The notes: generated from the sequence alone by a model not told the origin. A stretch of DNA of 64,000 nucleotides from Phytohabitans aurantiacus (GCF_027923225.1 NZ_BSDI01000007.1:558001-622000); one strand, 5' to 3'; counted from the stretch's first letter, positions 41,025 to 50,009 are shown. Numbers and translations are program-made.

Positions 41025-41816
41025 GTGCACGATGTGTGGGCGGTTGGTGACGCATACGAGATCTACGTCGGGCGGTGGAGCCGTCTCGTCGCGAGCGACT
41101 TCGTGCGGTGGCTGGGCGTGCCGGCGGGCCGCCGGTGGCTCGACGTCGGCTGCGGCACCGGAGCGCTGACCGAGTCGATCCTCGCCGGGGCCGATCCGGC
41201 CCGCGTGACCGGCGTGGATCCATCCGACGGGTTCCTGGCAGAGGCGCGCAAGCGCGTCGGCGACCCGCGGGTCGAGTTGCGGGCGGGCGACGCCCAGCGG
41301 CTGCCGGTGCCCGACGGCTCCCAAGACGCCGTGGTCAGTGGTCTGGCCATCAACTTCGTGCCGGACCCGGGCGCCGCGCTCGCGGAGTTCGTCCGCTCGG
41401 CCGCCCCCGGCGGCGTGGTCGCCGGATACGTGTGGGACTACGGCGGCGGCATGGCGATGATCCGCCAGTTCTGGGACGCGGCCAAGCTGCTCAACCCGGC
41501 GGCCGCCGAACTCGACGAGGCACGGCGCTTCCCGCTGTGCCGCCCCGAGCCGCTGCGCGCCCTGTGGACCGCGGCCGGCCTGGACGACGTGGCGGTCGAG
41601 CCGATCGACGTGCCGAGCCGGTTCGGCAGCTTCGACGACTACTGGACGCCGTTCCTGGGCGGCCAGGGGCCGGCGCCGACGTACGTGGCGTCGCTGACCG
41701 ATCGCCAGCGCCGCTCGCTGCGCGAGCTGCTGGCCACCCGGCTGGCCGAGGAGCCGGACGGCAGCATCGCGCTGACCGCCCGGGCCTGGGCGGTACGCGG
41801 AACCGTCAGCCCTTGA
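41025..41816 (+). CDS. SAM-dependent class I methyltransferase
   Basis: A 263-residue UbiE/Methyltransf_11-type protein. The start VHDVWAVGDAYEIYVGRWSR is typical of this subgroup. Motif I is WLDVGCGTGALTESILAG, then VTGVDPSDGFLAEARKR and LRAGDAQRLPVPDGSQDAVV (motif III/IV), followed by FVPDPGAALAEFVRSAAPGG. The GTG at 41025 has no strong ribosome site. The end overlaps the 3' end of the ABC permease gene by 11 bp. The substrate is unknown, and no pathway context is visible. Confidence 0.85.
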   Translation: MHDVWAVGDAYEIYVGRWSRLVASDFVRWLGVPAGRRWLDVGCGTGALTESILAGADPARVTGVDPSDGFLAEARKRVGDPRVELRAGDAQRLPVPDGSQDAVVSGLAINFVPDPGAALAEFVRSAAPGGVVAGYVWDYGGGMAMIRQFWDAAKLLNPAAAELDEARRFPLCRPEPLRALWTAAGLDDVAVEPIDVPSRFGSFDDYWTPFLGGQGPAPTYVASLTDRQRRSLRELLATRLAEEPDGSIALTARAWAVRGTVSP

Positions 41817-42630
41817 TCGCGCCCTGCGTGATGCCGCTGACGAAGTTCCGCTGGAAGATCAGGTAGAGCACGACGATCGGCCCGATGACGATGAGGCTGG
41901 CCGCCGACAGCAGCGGGATGTTCGTCGAGTACTGGCCGACGAAGAAGCCCAGGCCGCTGGGCGCCGTGCGCATGTCAGGATCCTGCATGAGCACGATGAC
42001 CAGCAGGAACTGGTTCCACGACCACATGAAGTAGAGCAGCCCCAGCGTGGTGACCGCGGGCCAGGAGATCGGCATGAGCACCCGGGCCAGGATCGTGAAG
42101 CTGCGCGCCCCGTCGACCCGCGCCGCCTCCAGCAGCTCGCCGGGGATCGACGCGAAGTGGGTCTGCATCCAGTACACGCCGAACGGCATGAACAGGGCCG
42201 TCTCGGCGAGGATCACGCCCAGGTACGAGTTGGTGAGCCCGAGTTGCCGCAGGTCGAAGTAGAGCGGGATGACGACCAGCTCGATCGGGAGCGTCAGCCC
42301 CAGCACGAAGCCGATCGAGATCGCGCGGCCGCCGAGCGGGTTGAGCGTGGCCAGCGAGTACGCCGCGAGGGTGGCCAGTACGAGCGCCAGCGGCACCACA
42401 CCGGCGGCGATGATCAGGCTCGACATGACGAGGTTGCTGAAGTTGGCGGCGCGCCACGCGTCGGCGAAGTTCGACCACGTCCAGGACTCCGGAAGGCTGA
42501 GCCCGGAGATCTGCGAGCCGGACGGGTGCAAGGCGGCCAGCACGATGCTGACGAACGGCAGCAGTACGGCGACCGCCATGCCCGTGAGGACGAGGTAGCG
42601 CGCGGTGGCCGCCGTGCGGGTGGTGTTCAC
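41806..42630 (-). CDS. Carbohydrate ABC transporter permease (MalG-type)
   Basis: A 274-residue inner-membrane permease with six helices. The EAA loop contacting the ATPase reads GELLEAARVDGARSFTILAR, then VLMPISWPAVTTLGLLYF. The C-terminus ends FQRNFVSGITQGAIKG, a classic MalG/CUT1 ending. It starts at GTG 42630, overlapping the stop of the MalF-type gene in GTGA. It is the last gene of the ROK - binding protein - permease - permease operon. No ATPase gene is present; CUT1 importers in actinobacteria often use a shared MsiK-type ATPase encoded elsewhere. Confidence 0.92.
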   Translation of the reverse strand: MNTTRTAATARYLVLTGMAVAVLLPFVSIVLAALHPSGSQISGLSLPESWTWSNFADAWRAANFSNLVMSSLIIAAGVVPLALVLATLAAYSLATLNPLGGRAISIGFVLGLTLPIELVVIPLYFDLRQLGLTNSYLGVILAETALFMPFGVYWMQTHFASIPGELLEAARVDGARSFTILARVLMPISWPAVTTLGLLYFMWSWNQFLLVIVLMQDPDMRTAPSGLGFFVGQYSTNIPLLSAASLIVIGPIVVLYLIFQRNFVSGITQGAIKG

Positions 42631-43490
42631 GGCTTCTCCCGGGTCAGCCGGCGGATGGCGGTGACGAACACGATGACGACCAGGGTCAGCACCACCGCGA
42701 GGGCGGCGGCACCGCCGATGTTGCTTTCGTTGAAGGCCAGCCGGTACACGAGCAGACCCGGCACCGTGGTCTGGTTGGCCGGACCGCCGTTGGTGGTGAC
42801 GAAGACAAGGTCGAAGCTGGCGAGCGCGGCGATCGTGGTGATGACGCTCGCGATGGCGATTTCGCCGCGCAGTGCCGGCAGCGTGACCACGAAGAACCGG
42901 CGCACCGGCCCGCCGCCGTCGATCGCCACCGCCTCGTACAGCGAGGTGTCGATCTTCTGGGCACCGGCCAGGAAAAGCACCATGCACAGGCCGCTCATCG
43001 CCCAGGTGCCGATGAACCCGAGGGCGATCAGCGCGAGGTTGTAGTCGCCGAGCCACGCCCGCGTGACGCCGCCCAGCCCGACCGCGCGCAGCCCCTGGTT
43101 GACGAGGCCCTCGTCGTTGTACAGCCAGCGCCAGGTGATCCCGACCGCGACCAGCGGGAGCACCTGGGGCAGGAAGAAGATGACCCGGAACGTGGTCATG
43201 CCGCGTGTCGTGCCCTGCAGCAGGGCGGTCATGAACAGGCCGAGCGCGCACGGTATGACCGCGAAGAACAGGATCAGGACGATCGCGTGCCACAACGAGG
43301 GCCCGAGCATCGAGTCGGTGAAGATGGCCCGGTAGTTGTCGAGGCCCGCCCAGGTCGCCGGGAGGATGCCGTCCCAGTCCAAAAAGGACAGGTACACGGT
43401 GTGTATCGCCGGCCAGATCGCGAATCCGATGTAGACGAGCGCGGCGGGCGCGATGTAGGCGAGGGCGATCAGCCGGCGCCGGTCAGCCAT
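42627..43490 (-). CDS. Carbohydrate ABC transporter permease (MalF-type)
   Basis: A 287-residue six-helix permease beginning LIALAYIAPAALVYIGFAIW, PAIHTVYLSFLDWDG. The EAA loop is SLYEAVAIDGGGPVRRFFVV. It pairs with the MalG-type gene to form the membrane channel of a CUT1 sugar importer. It overlaps the binding-protein gene end by 8 bp and the next permease by 4 bp, so the operon is tightly coupled. Confidence 0.92.
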   Translation of the reverse strand: MADRRRLIALAYIAPAALVYIGFAIWPAIHTVYLSFLDWDGILPATWAGLDNYRAIFTDSMLGPSLWHAIVLILFFAVIPCALGLFMTALLQGTTRGMTTFRVIFFLPQVLPLVAVGITWRWLYNDEGLVNQGLRAVGLGGVTRAWLGDYNLALIALGFIGTWAMSGLCMVLFLAGAQKIDTSLYEAVAIDGGGPVRRFFVVTLPALRGEIAIASVITTIAALASFDLVFVTTNGGPANQTTVPGLLVYRLAFNESNIGGAAALAVVLTLVVIVFVTAIRRLTREKP

Positions 43491-44784
43491 GGTACTGGGT
43501 CCACGACTCCTGAAGTGAGGTGAGGAACGCGTCGGGCGTGCTCTGCTTGCTCAGGAGGCCCTGCGTGCCGGAGGTCAACCGGTCGATCATGTTGGGCGAG
43601 GCGAAGTCGGGGAACGGCACGATGCCGTTGTCACCGACCACCTTCTTGAACTCGCCCGCGATGTCGCCGCGCAGGCCGCTCGCCTGGATCGGCGCCTCGT
43701 TGTTGACCGGCATGAACCCGGTGTCGAACTGGATGGTCGCCGCCTTGGCCGAGCGCATGAAGTCCAGGAACGCGGCCGCCTCGTTCGGGTGCTTGGTCTT
43801 CGACGAGATGGAGAACGCGACGCTCGCACCGGAGGCCACTGTGGACTCGCCGGCCTTGGCCTGCGGCAGCAGGAAGAAGCCGACGTTGGCGCCCATCCCC
43901 TTCTCGATGACCGAGGCCGCCCAGTTGCCGGTGATGAGATACGCGCTCTTGCCATTGACGAAGTTGGCCTGCGCGTCGGCATCGGCCGTGGCGTTGGCGG
44001 ACGCCGGAATGTAGCCCGCACCGACCCAGTCGACGACGGTCTGGGCGGCCTGCTTCGCGGCGTCGGTCTGGATCGTCGAGCCCGGCTTGCCGTACACCCA
44101 GTCACGGTACTGCTGCTCGTCGCCGAGCGAGTTGGTGAGCGCGTTCCAGAGCTGGAATCCACCCACCTCCAGGCCGCCGAGGCTGAACGGCGTGGTGCCC
44201 TTGCCCTTGACCGCCGCCAGGTTGGCCTTGAACTCGTCCAGCGTGGACGGTGGCTTGGTGACGCCGGCCGCCTGCACCAGCTGCTTGTTGTAGAACACGC
44301 CCAGCACCGACAGCGCGCCCGGCACCGCGTACAGGCCACCGGTGCCGTACTCCTTGGCCTCCTTGTTGGAGCGCAGCACCTCCAGGCTCGCCGCCGGGAA
44401 GCCGTCGTTCCAGCCGTACAGCTTCTCGTAGGCCGTCAGGTCGTAGATGAGCCCGGCGGGCACCAGCGACCGCATCGCGCCCGGGTTGTACTCGGCGATG
44501 TCCGGCGGGGTGTCGGCGGCCATGGAGAGCTTGATGGACTTGACGTAGTCCGAGAACGGCGTCTGCTGGGCGTCGATCTTGATGTTCGGGTGCTCGGCCT
44601 CGAACGCGGAGATGAGCGCCTTGCTGGGCGGGTCGTCGGTGTACGCCAGCTTCAGCGTGATGTTCTCCTTGGTCAGCTCCTTGGAGACGTCGCTGGGCGC
44701 GGCGGACTCGCCACCGCCGCTCTCCGCACACGCGGTTAGCGCCAACGCGAGCGCGAGAACGGCTGCCAATGGCCTGGTTCGCAT
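43483..44784 (-). CDS. Carbohydrate ABC transporter substrate-binding lipoprotein
   Basis: A 433-residue extracellular lipoprotein: signal LAAVLALALALTACAES with lipobox Cys19, then a SBP_bac_1/8 fold (ITLKLAYTDDPPSKALISAF, PPDIAEYNPGAMRSLVPAGL, GVFYNKQLVQAAGVTKPPST, YLITGNWAASVIEKGMGANV). The ATG at 44784 follows GGAGA. It delivers an oligosaccharide or amino sugar to the permease pair. The divergent GH89, MurQ and amino-sugar kinase genes suggest a GlcNAc- or MurNAc-containing ligand (inference). Confidence 0.92.
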   Translation of the reverse strand: MRTRPLAAVLALALALTACAESGGGESAAPSDVSKELTKENITLKLAYTDDPPSKALISAFEAEHPNIKIDAQQTPFSDYVKSIKLSMAADTPPDIAEYNPGAMRSLVPAGLIYDLTAYEKLYGWNDGFPAASLEVLRSNKEAKEYGTGGLYAVPGALSVLGVFYNKQLVQAAGVTKPPSTLDEFKANLAAVKGKGTTPFSLGGLEVGGFQLWNALTNSLGDEQQYRDWVYGKPGSTIQTDAAKQAAQTVVDWVGAGYIPASANATADADAQANFVNGKSAYLITGNWAASVIEKGMGANVGFFLLPQAKAGESTVASGASVAFSISSKTKHPNEAAAFLDFMRSAKAATIQFDTGFMPVNNEAPIQASGLRGDIAGEFKKVVGDNGIVPFPDFASPNMIDRLTSGTQGLLSKQSTPDAFLTSLQESWTQYHG

Positions 44785-44842
44785 GTATGTCTCCTTGCTT
44801 TTGTCGGGGGGAAGGCAAATGTCGGGGAGGAGGGCCGGCGGG

Positions 44843-46009
44843 TCAGACCCGGCGGATGGCGGAAACGTCGAACCGTTCGCGTTCGACCCAGGACAGCGAA
44901 TGGCGTATGGCGCCATGGATGATCGCGTCGGCGCCGAGGGCGGAAATCTCCAGCCGGGGCTGGGCGAGCTGCTCCGCACGCAGCGCGTCCGTTACCGCGT
45001 CAAGCAAACCGGTGCCGAGCTGCGTGATGTCTCCCCCGATGACGATGACGTCGGGGTCGAGCAGGGCCCGGATGGCGGCCACGCCCTTGGCGAAGCGCGC
45101 GCCGACGGTACCGATGGCGGAAACCGCCCAGTCTTCGCCGCGGCCGGCGGCGGCGGCCAGCTCGGGCAGCGTGACCGCCCGGCCCGTGAGGCGCAGCAGC
45201 TCACGCGTGCCCACCCAGCGCTCGAACGGCCCTAAATCCTCGTCCCCTTCGGACGCCGGCGGTGCGCAGAGGTCGAGGTAGCCGATGTCGCCGGCGTCGT
45301 TGGAGGCGCCCCGGAAAAGCTGGCCGTGCAGCACGATTCCGGCGCCGATGCGCTCGCCCCAGTCGATGAAGACCAGCGCGTCCTCGGCGTGCGGGGTGCC
45401 GCGCCAGCGCTCCCCCGTGGTGGCGAGCTTGACGTCGTTGTCCACATAGACCGGTGCTTCGACGGCGGCCCGCAGCCCCGCGAGGATGGTGTCACCGACC
45501 ACCTCGGGCATGCTGACGCTGAGCGTGAAGTGGCCGGTTGCCGGGTCGACGATGCCGGGAGCGGCGGCCGAGACGTGCCAGATGTCGCCCGGTCGCAGGC
45601 CGGCCTCATCCAGTACGCGCCCGACAGCCGCGGTGAGTGCGCGGCTCAATCCCTTGCGTGGCAACGATACCGTGGCCTCGGAGGTGATGTCGCCGGCCAG
45701 GTCGGCGACCACGATCCGGGCGTGGCCGGGCTGCATGTCGACGCCGAGCACGTGGCCGGCTTCGGCGCGGAAGCGCACCATCTGCGGCGGCCGGCCGGTC
45801 GGCGTGGCGGCGCGGTCGGGCGCGGAGATTTCGACCAGGCCCATCGATTCGAGCACGGCCAGCGACCGTGAGACCGCCTGCCGGGAGAGCCCGGCCTGCT
45901 TGGCGAGCGCAGAGACGCTGGCGCGGCCGGCGGAGCGCAGGTGGGTAAGGATCGCGGAGGCGTTCACCTCCAGCATGAACTTCGTGCCGACCGCGACGGT
46001 GCGTTCCAT
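44843..46009 (-). CDS. ROK-family transcriptional regulator (NagC/XylR-type)
   Basis: A 388-residue regulator. The MarR-like helix-turn-helix (about 12-68) reads ILTHLRSAGRASVSALAKQA, then GLSRQAVSRSLAVLESMGLV. The ROK domain follows with GVDMQPGHARIVVADLAGDI, AAPGIVDPATGHFTLSVSMP, YVDNDVKLATTGERW and DIGYLDLCAP. The usual ROK zinc motif CxCGxxGCxE is absent; only one of its cysteines remains (LCAPPASEGDED). The start at 46009 (MERTVAVGTKF) follows the divergent operator. It likely represses both the transporter operon it heads and the GH89 operon, with a phosphorylated or free amino sugar as inducer. Confidence 0.87.
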   Translation of the reverse strand: MERTVAVGTKFMLEVNASAILTHLRSAGRASVSALAKQAGLSRQAVSRSLAVLESMGLVEISAPDRAATPTGRPPQMVRFRAEAGHVLGVDMQPGHARIVVADLAGDITSEATVSLPRKGLSRALTAAVGRVLDEAGLRPGDIWHVSAAAPGIVDPATGHFTLSVSMPEVVGDTILAGLRAAVEAPVYVDNDVKLATTGERWRGTPHAEDALVFIDWGERIGAGIVLHGQLFRGASNDAGDIGYLDLCAPPASEGDEDLGPFERWVGTRELLRLTGRAVTLPELAAAAGRGEDWAVSAIGTVGARFAKGVAAIRALLDPDVIVIGGDITQLGTGLLDAVTDALRAEQLAQPRLEISALGADAIIHGAIRHSLSWVERERFDVSAIRRV

Positions 46010-46025
46010 GATCGGGACGCTAACA

Positions 46026-46048
46026 TACTTACGGACCGTACGGAAGTA
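46026..46048. promoter_or_regulatory. Candidate ROK operator between divergent amino-sugar operons
   Basis: An imperfect dyad TACTTACGG...CGGAAGTA occupies most of the 44-bp gap between the ROK and GH89 start codons. Its outer arms TACTT/AAGTA are perfectly complementary. It is noticeably AT-rich for this genome, as NagC-type sites are. One site here could control both operons. Confidence 0.55.
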
Positions 46049-46053
46049 ATAGG

Positions 46054-48117
46054 ATGGCCGCCATGACACCTCCCTGGGCACCGGCCGTGAACGGCCTCTG
46101 GAGCAGGGTGACCGGCGGCTCGGAGCCGCTGCGGCTGGCCGCGCTGGCCGAGCCCCGGACGTTCGAGGTGCGCGCGCGGGGCGGTGGGCTGGAGGTCGCC
46201 GCGGGCGACGCGCTGTCCGCGTGCGTCGGCATCCACCGGTACCTGCGGGAGGCGTGCGGCGTGCGGGTCACGTGGGACACCCAGTTGCCGCTGGCCCTTG
46301 GACATCTTCCTGACGCCTCGTTCACCGGACGGGCGCGGGTGCGCGAGTTCTACTACCTCAACTTCTGCACGTTCAGCTATTCGACCGCGTACTGGGGCTG
46401 GGACGAGTGGCAGCGCGAAATCGACTGGATGGCGCTGCACGGCGTGACGATGCCGCTCAACCTCGTCGGGCACGAGGCCGCGCTGGCGCTCGCGTACGGG
46501 CGGCTCGGCATGACGGACGAGCGGATCAGGGGGTTCCTGGGCGGGCCGGGCTACCTGCCGTTCCTCTACCTGGGCTGCCTCGACTCGTTCGCCGGGCCGC
46601 TGCCGGACCACTGGATACCCCAGCGTCTCGCCCTGGCCCGGCGGATCCTGGCGCGGCAGCGGTCCTTCGGCATGAGGCCGGTGCTGCCGGCGTTCACCGG
46701 GCACGTGCCGGCCTCCTTCGGCGGCCGGACGCGGTACTGGCAGGGCATGCCGACCACCGTCGTCGACCCCGGCGATCCGCTCTTCGGCCGCTTCTCCACG
46801 GGCATCGCGCGGGCCCAGGCGGAACTGTTCGGCACCGACCACCTGTACGCGGCCGACCCGTTCATCGAGATGCCACCGGACGAAGTGGACGGTGACACGG
46901 GATACCCGACCGCCGTCGCCAGCGCCATCATCGACGGGCTGCGCGCCGCCGATCCGGACGCCACCTGGGTACTGCAGTCGTGGCCGTTCTCGTACCAGTC
47001 CGGGTACTGGACCAGGGAGCGGGTCTCCGCCTTCCTCGACGGCATCCCCGCCGACCGCCTGCTGATCCTCGACCTCTGGGGCGAGGCCGATCCACAATGG
47101 CCTCGGTTTGACGGCTTCGGCGGGCGGCCGTGGGTGTGGAACGGCCTGCTCAACTTCGGTGGCCGCGCCGAACCGGTCGCCGACCTCCGCTCCGCCGACC
47201 GCAACATCGAGGCCGCGCTCGGATCCGACCGGCCACCGGTGGGACTCGGCCTGACGATGGAGGCCATTCACACCACACCGGCGTTCTACGAGCTGATCGC
47301 CGACCGCGCGTGGTCCGCCGAGCCGCCGCTGGAAGACTGGGTACGCGAGTTCGGGCGCCAGCGGTACGGCTCGACAGCACCCGCCGTCGACGAGGCGTGG
47401 CAAGCGCTGCGGGTGTCCGTTCTGGACGGTGACGCGAAAGCCATCTTCCCGGAGCGGTTCATCTCGCTCGCCGTCACCCGGCCGCACTACGGCCTGCTGG
47501 ACTCTTCGGTCGGCGACGACGTGCGACAGGCGCTGTTCTACCGGCCGATCGACCTCCTCACCGCGTGCCGCGCACTCCTCGCGGCTCCACCGTCCCCAGC
47601 CGCCGGCGACGACCTCGCGCTGGCGTGCGCCGCCCTGCTCCTGCGCGTCATCGACCACCGGTTCGGCCGGTGGGACGCCTTCCTGGCGCCGTTCGACGAT
47701 CTGGACGACCTCGTCGGGACGCGGCCCACGCTGCGCCTGTCCACATGGGTCGACGCCGCGCGCCGGTGGGCCGGGGACGAGGAAGGCGAATGGGTACTGG
47801 AAGACAACTCCCGCCGCATGCTGACCGTCTGGAACACCGCTGAGAACGAACGGCTCCACGACTACTCGGCGCGGCTGTGGAGCGGGCTCGTGCGCGGGTA
47901 CTACAAGCGGCGCTGGGAGCTGTTCGTCCGGCACCTGCCGCAGGCGCTCGAACCGGGCGGGCGCGAGGCCGCACAGTCCACACTCGACGCCTCTCTTCAC
48001 GAGCTGGCGGCCGACTTCATCGCACACGGACCCGCCGCGGACGCTCACGATGGCGACGTCCGCACCGTCGCCGCCCGCGTGCTCGACCGTTACGGCGACG
48101 AGTTTTCCGCCCTCTAA
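46054..48117 (+). CDS. GH89-family alpha-N-acetylglucosaminidase (NAGLU-type)
   Basis: A 687-residue glycosidase. It shows the GH89 hallmark segment YYLNFCTFSYSTAYWGWDEW, QREIDWMALHGVTMPLNLVG, then LPAFTGHVPASFG and DPFIEMPPDEVDGDTGYPTA, WVLQSWPFSYQSGYW and LLILDLWGEADPQW, ordered as in human NAGLU and bacterial relatives. It would hydrolyse terminal alpha-linked GlcNAc. No signal peptide or membrane anchor is visible (MAAMTPPWAPAVNGLW), so it acts in the cytoplasm on imported oligosaccharides. It is the first gene of an operon with murQ and an amino-sugar kinase. Either ATG 46054 or 46063 could be the start. Confidence 0.9.
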   Translation: MAAMTPPWAPAVNGLWSRVTGGSEPLRLAALAEPRTFEVRARGGGLEVAAGDALSACVGIHRYLREACGVRVTWDTQLPLALGHLPDASFTGRARVREFYYLNFCTFSYSTAYWGWDEWQREIDWMALHGVTMPLNLVGHEAALALAYGRLGMTDERIRGFLGGPGYLPFLYLGCLDSFAGPLPDHWIPQRLALARRILARQRSFGMRPVLPAFTGHVPASFGGRTRYWQGMPTTVVDPGDPLFGRFSTGIARAQAELFGTDHLYAADPFIEMPPDEVDGDTGYPTAVASAIIDGLRAADPDATWVLQSWPFSYQSGYWTRERVSAFLDGIPADRLLILDLWGEADPQWPRFDGFGGRPWVWNGLLNFGGRAEPVADLRSADRNIEAALGSDRPPVGLGLTMEAIHTTPAFYELIADRAWSAEPPLEDWVREFGRQRYGSTAPAVDEAWQALRVSVLDGDAKAIFPERFISLAVTRPHYGLLDSSVGDDVRQALFYRPIDLLTACRALLAAPPSPAAGDDLALACAALLLRVIDHRFGRWDAFLAPFDDLDDLVGTRPTLRLSTWVDAARRWAGDEEGEWVLEDNSRRMLTVWNTAENERLHDYSARLWSGLVRGYYKRRWELFVRHLPQALEPGGREAAQSTLDASLHELAADFIAHGPAADAHDGDVRTVAARVLDRYGDEFSAL

Positions 48118-48145
48118 CTCGAAGCCCTCAAACTCGAAGCCCTCT
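48115..48145 (+). repeat. 15-bp tandem duplication at the GH89-murQ junction
   Basis: aactcgaagccctca (48116-48130) is followed by aactcgaagccctct (48131-48145). The first copy overlaps the GH89 TAA stop. It is a local slippage duplication in the 52-bp gap before murQ. Confidence 0.7.
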
Positions 48146-48169
48146 GACCCGACCGGAAGGACACCCCGC

Positions 48170-49069
48170 GTGCCGCCCCTCACCCGCTCGACCGAACAGC
48201 GCAACCCGCGCACCGTCGACATCGACCTGTGGCCGAGTACCGAGGTCGTGGCGGCGCTGCTCGCCGAGGACGCGTCGGCGATCCAGGCGGCGCGTGGCGC
48301 GGCACCGAGGCTCGCCGAGGCGGTCGACCGGGCGCTTGACCGCCTCGCCAAGGGTGGGCGCGTCCACTACTTCGGCGCGGGCGCGTCGGGCCGGCTCGCC
48401 GTGCTCGACGCAACCGAGGTGACGCCCACCTTCGGGGCGGCGCCCGGCCTGTTCACCGCGCACTTCCCCGGCGGCGCGGAGGCACTCGTCGACCCGTCGA
48501 TCGACCATGAGGACGCCTACGGTCTGGCGTACGACGACGCGAGCGTGCTGACCGCAGACGACGTGGCGGTCGGTGTCACCGCCTCGGGCACGACCCAGTA
48601 CGTCGCCGGGGCGCTCGACCGGGCGCGCTCGGCCGGCGCGCTGAGCGTGCTGCTCACCTGCGAGGGCGGTTCACCGCTCGCCGCCGACGTCACCGTCGTG
48701 GCGGCCACCGGCCCGGAGGCGGTCACCGGCTCCACCCGTCTCAAGGCGGGCACGGCGACCAAGGTACTGCTCAACGCGTTCTCCACGGCGCTGATGGTGC
48801 GCTCCGGACGGACGTACTCGAACCTGATGGTCAACGTCGTCACCACCAACGAGAAGCTGAACGCACGGGCGGTGACCATCGTCGCGATGGCCACCGGGCT
48901 CGACGACGCCGGAGCGGCGGCCGCGCTGTCGGAGGCGAGTGGCGAGGTGCCGGTCGCGGTGCTGCGCGCGCTGTCCGCCCGGCCCGCACGAGAATGCCGC
49001 GAGGCGCTGCGCGACGGTGGCAGCGTGCGGGCCGCCCTCGCGACCCTGGGTACCGCCGATGCTCGCTGA
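48170..49069 (+). CDS. murQ: N-acetylmuramic acid 6-phosphate etherase
   Basis: A 299-residue SIS-domain lyase-type etherase. It cleaves the lactyl ether of MurNAc-6-phosphate to give GlcNAc-6-phosphate and D-lactate. Diagnostic segments are TRSTEQRNPRTVDIDLWPST at the start, RVHYFGAGASGRLAVLDATE (SIS sugar-phosphate loop), GVTASGTTQYVAGALDRARS and TGSTRLKAGTATKVLLNAFS, SNLMVNVVTTNEKLNARA. GTG at 48170 has GGAAGG upstream. It sits between GH89 and a BadF-type kinase, indicating recycling or use of peptidoglycan amino sugars. Confidence 0.93.
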   Translation: MPPLTRSTEQRNPRTVDIDLWPSTEVVAALLAEDASAIQAARGAAPRLAEAVDRALDRLAKGGRVHYFGAGASGRLAVLDATEVTPTFGAAPGLFTAHFPGGAEALVDPSIDHEDAYGLAYDDASVLTADDVAVGVTASGTTQYVAGALDRARSAGALSVLLTCEGGSPLAADVTVVAATGPEAVTGSTRLKAGTATKVLLNAFSTALMVRSGRTYSNLMVNVVTTNEKLNARAVTIVAMATGLDDAGAAAALSEASGEVPVAVLRALSARPARECREALRDGGSVRAALATLGTADAR

Positions 49070-50009
49070 CACGCACATCGGCGTCGACGTGGGCGGCACG
49101 GGCATCCGGGTACGGGCCGTGCTGGCCGGGGCGCCGGCGGCGACCCGTGACCGTGGCCCGGTCCCGCGCACCGCTGGCAAGATCGACGCGGCCACGCTGG
49201 CCGCGCGCATCGCCGGTCTGGTGTCCACACTGGACCCGGCCGTGCGGGCGTCGCGGGTGGCCGTCGGCCTGACCGGCATGCCAGGGTTGCTGGAGAGCCC
49301 CGCCGAGCTGGCCGGCCACCTGCACCGGCATGTCAGCACCGGCACCGTCATCGTGGCCAGCGACGCGCTGACCACCCATCTCGGTGCTCTGGAGGGCCGG
49401 GCCGGCTGCGTGGTGGCCGCCGGCACCGGCGTCATCGTCCTCGGCACCGACCACAAGGGAACGTGGCACCGCGCCGACGGTTGGGGTCACCTGCTCGGCG
49501 ACGACGGCAGCGGCGCGTGGATCGGTGCCGAGGGCCTGCGGGCGGCACTGCGCCACCACGACGGGCGCGACTCCGGCTCCGCCGCGCTGTACGCCAGGCT
49601 GGCGGAGCGCTTCGGCGACATCGAGGCCGCCCTGCGGGCCGTCTACGGCTCGGCGTCGCCCGCGCACGAGTTGGGCGCGTTCGCTCCCGAGGTGGCCGCC
49701 GCGGCACACGAGGGTGACGCGGTCGCACGCGACATCTGGCGGCGTGCGGGTGCGCACCTGGCGGAGGCGGCCCACGCCGCCGGACGTGACATGTCACCGG
49801 AGTTCTCCTGGGGCGGCCGCCTCTTCGACGCCGGCCCGCTCCTCCTGGACCCGTTCCGCGCCGAGCTCACGCGCCGAGTACCCGAGGCGCGCCTCACCGC
49901 CCCCCAAGGCCAAGCGGCCGACGGTGCGCTACTGCTCGCCCAGCGTGGCCTCCCGGAGGCCCCACCCGCCTACGCCTCCGAATTCCCACCCCCGCCCTCC
50001 TCCCCGTGA
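49059..50009 (+). CDS. BadF/BadG-type amino-sugar kinase (GlcNAc/MurNAc kinase-like)
   Basis: A 316-residue ASKHA-fold kinase of the N-acetylglucosamine kinase/MurK group. Phosphate loop 1 is GVDVGGTGIRVRAVLAG. The other motifs are VIVASDALTTHLGALEGRAG, CVVAAGTGVIVLGTDHKG, WGHLLGDDGSGAWIGAEGLR and, late, PEFSWGGRLFDAGPLLLDPF. It overlaps the 3' end of murQ by 11 bp. It would supply the 6-phosphate form of MurNAc or GlcNAc needed by MurQ and downstream steps. Its TGA stop (50007-50009) is part of the left arm of the perfect hairpin at 50004-50061. Confidence 0.88.
   Translation: MLADTHIGVDVGGTGIRVRAVLAGAPAATRDRGPVPRTAGKIDAATLAARIAGLVSTLDPAVRASRVAVGLTGMPGLLESPAELAGHLHRHVSTGTVIVASDALTTHLGALEGRAGCVVAAGTGVIVLGTDHKGTWHRADGWGHLLGDDGSGAWIGAEGLRAALRHHDGRDSGSAALYARLAERFGDIEAALRAVYGSASPAHELGAFAPEVAAAAHEGDAVARDIWRRAGAHLAEAAHAAGRDMSPEFSWGGRLFDAGPLLLDPFRAELTRRVPEARLTAPQGQAADGALLLAQRGLPEAPPAYASEFPPPPSSP

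Noticed and set aside
41811..41820. CCCTTGATC near 41811 as a fifth palindromic element copy
   Set aside because: It is a chance match in the overlapping 3' ends of the methyltransferase and permease genes, with no paired arms or 19-nt modules around it.
45437..45445. Perfect DnaA box TTGTCCACA as a replication origin signal
   Set aside because: It is a single box inside a ROK coding sequence with no cluster, no AT-rich region and no dnaA/dnaN nearby.
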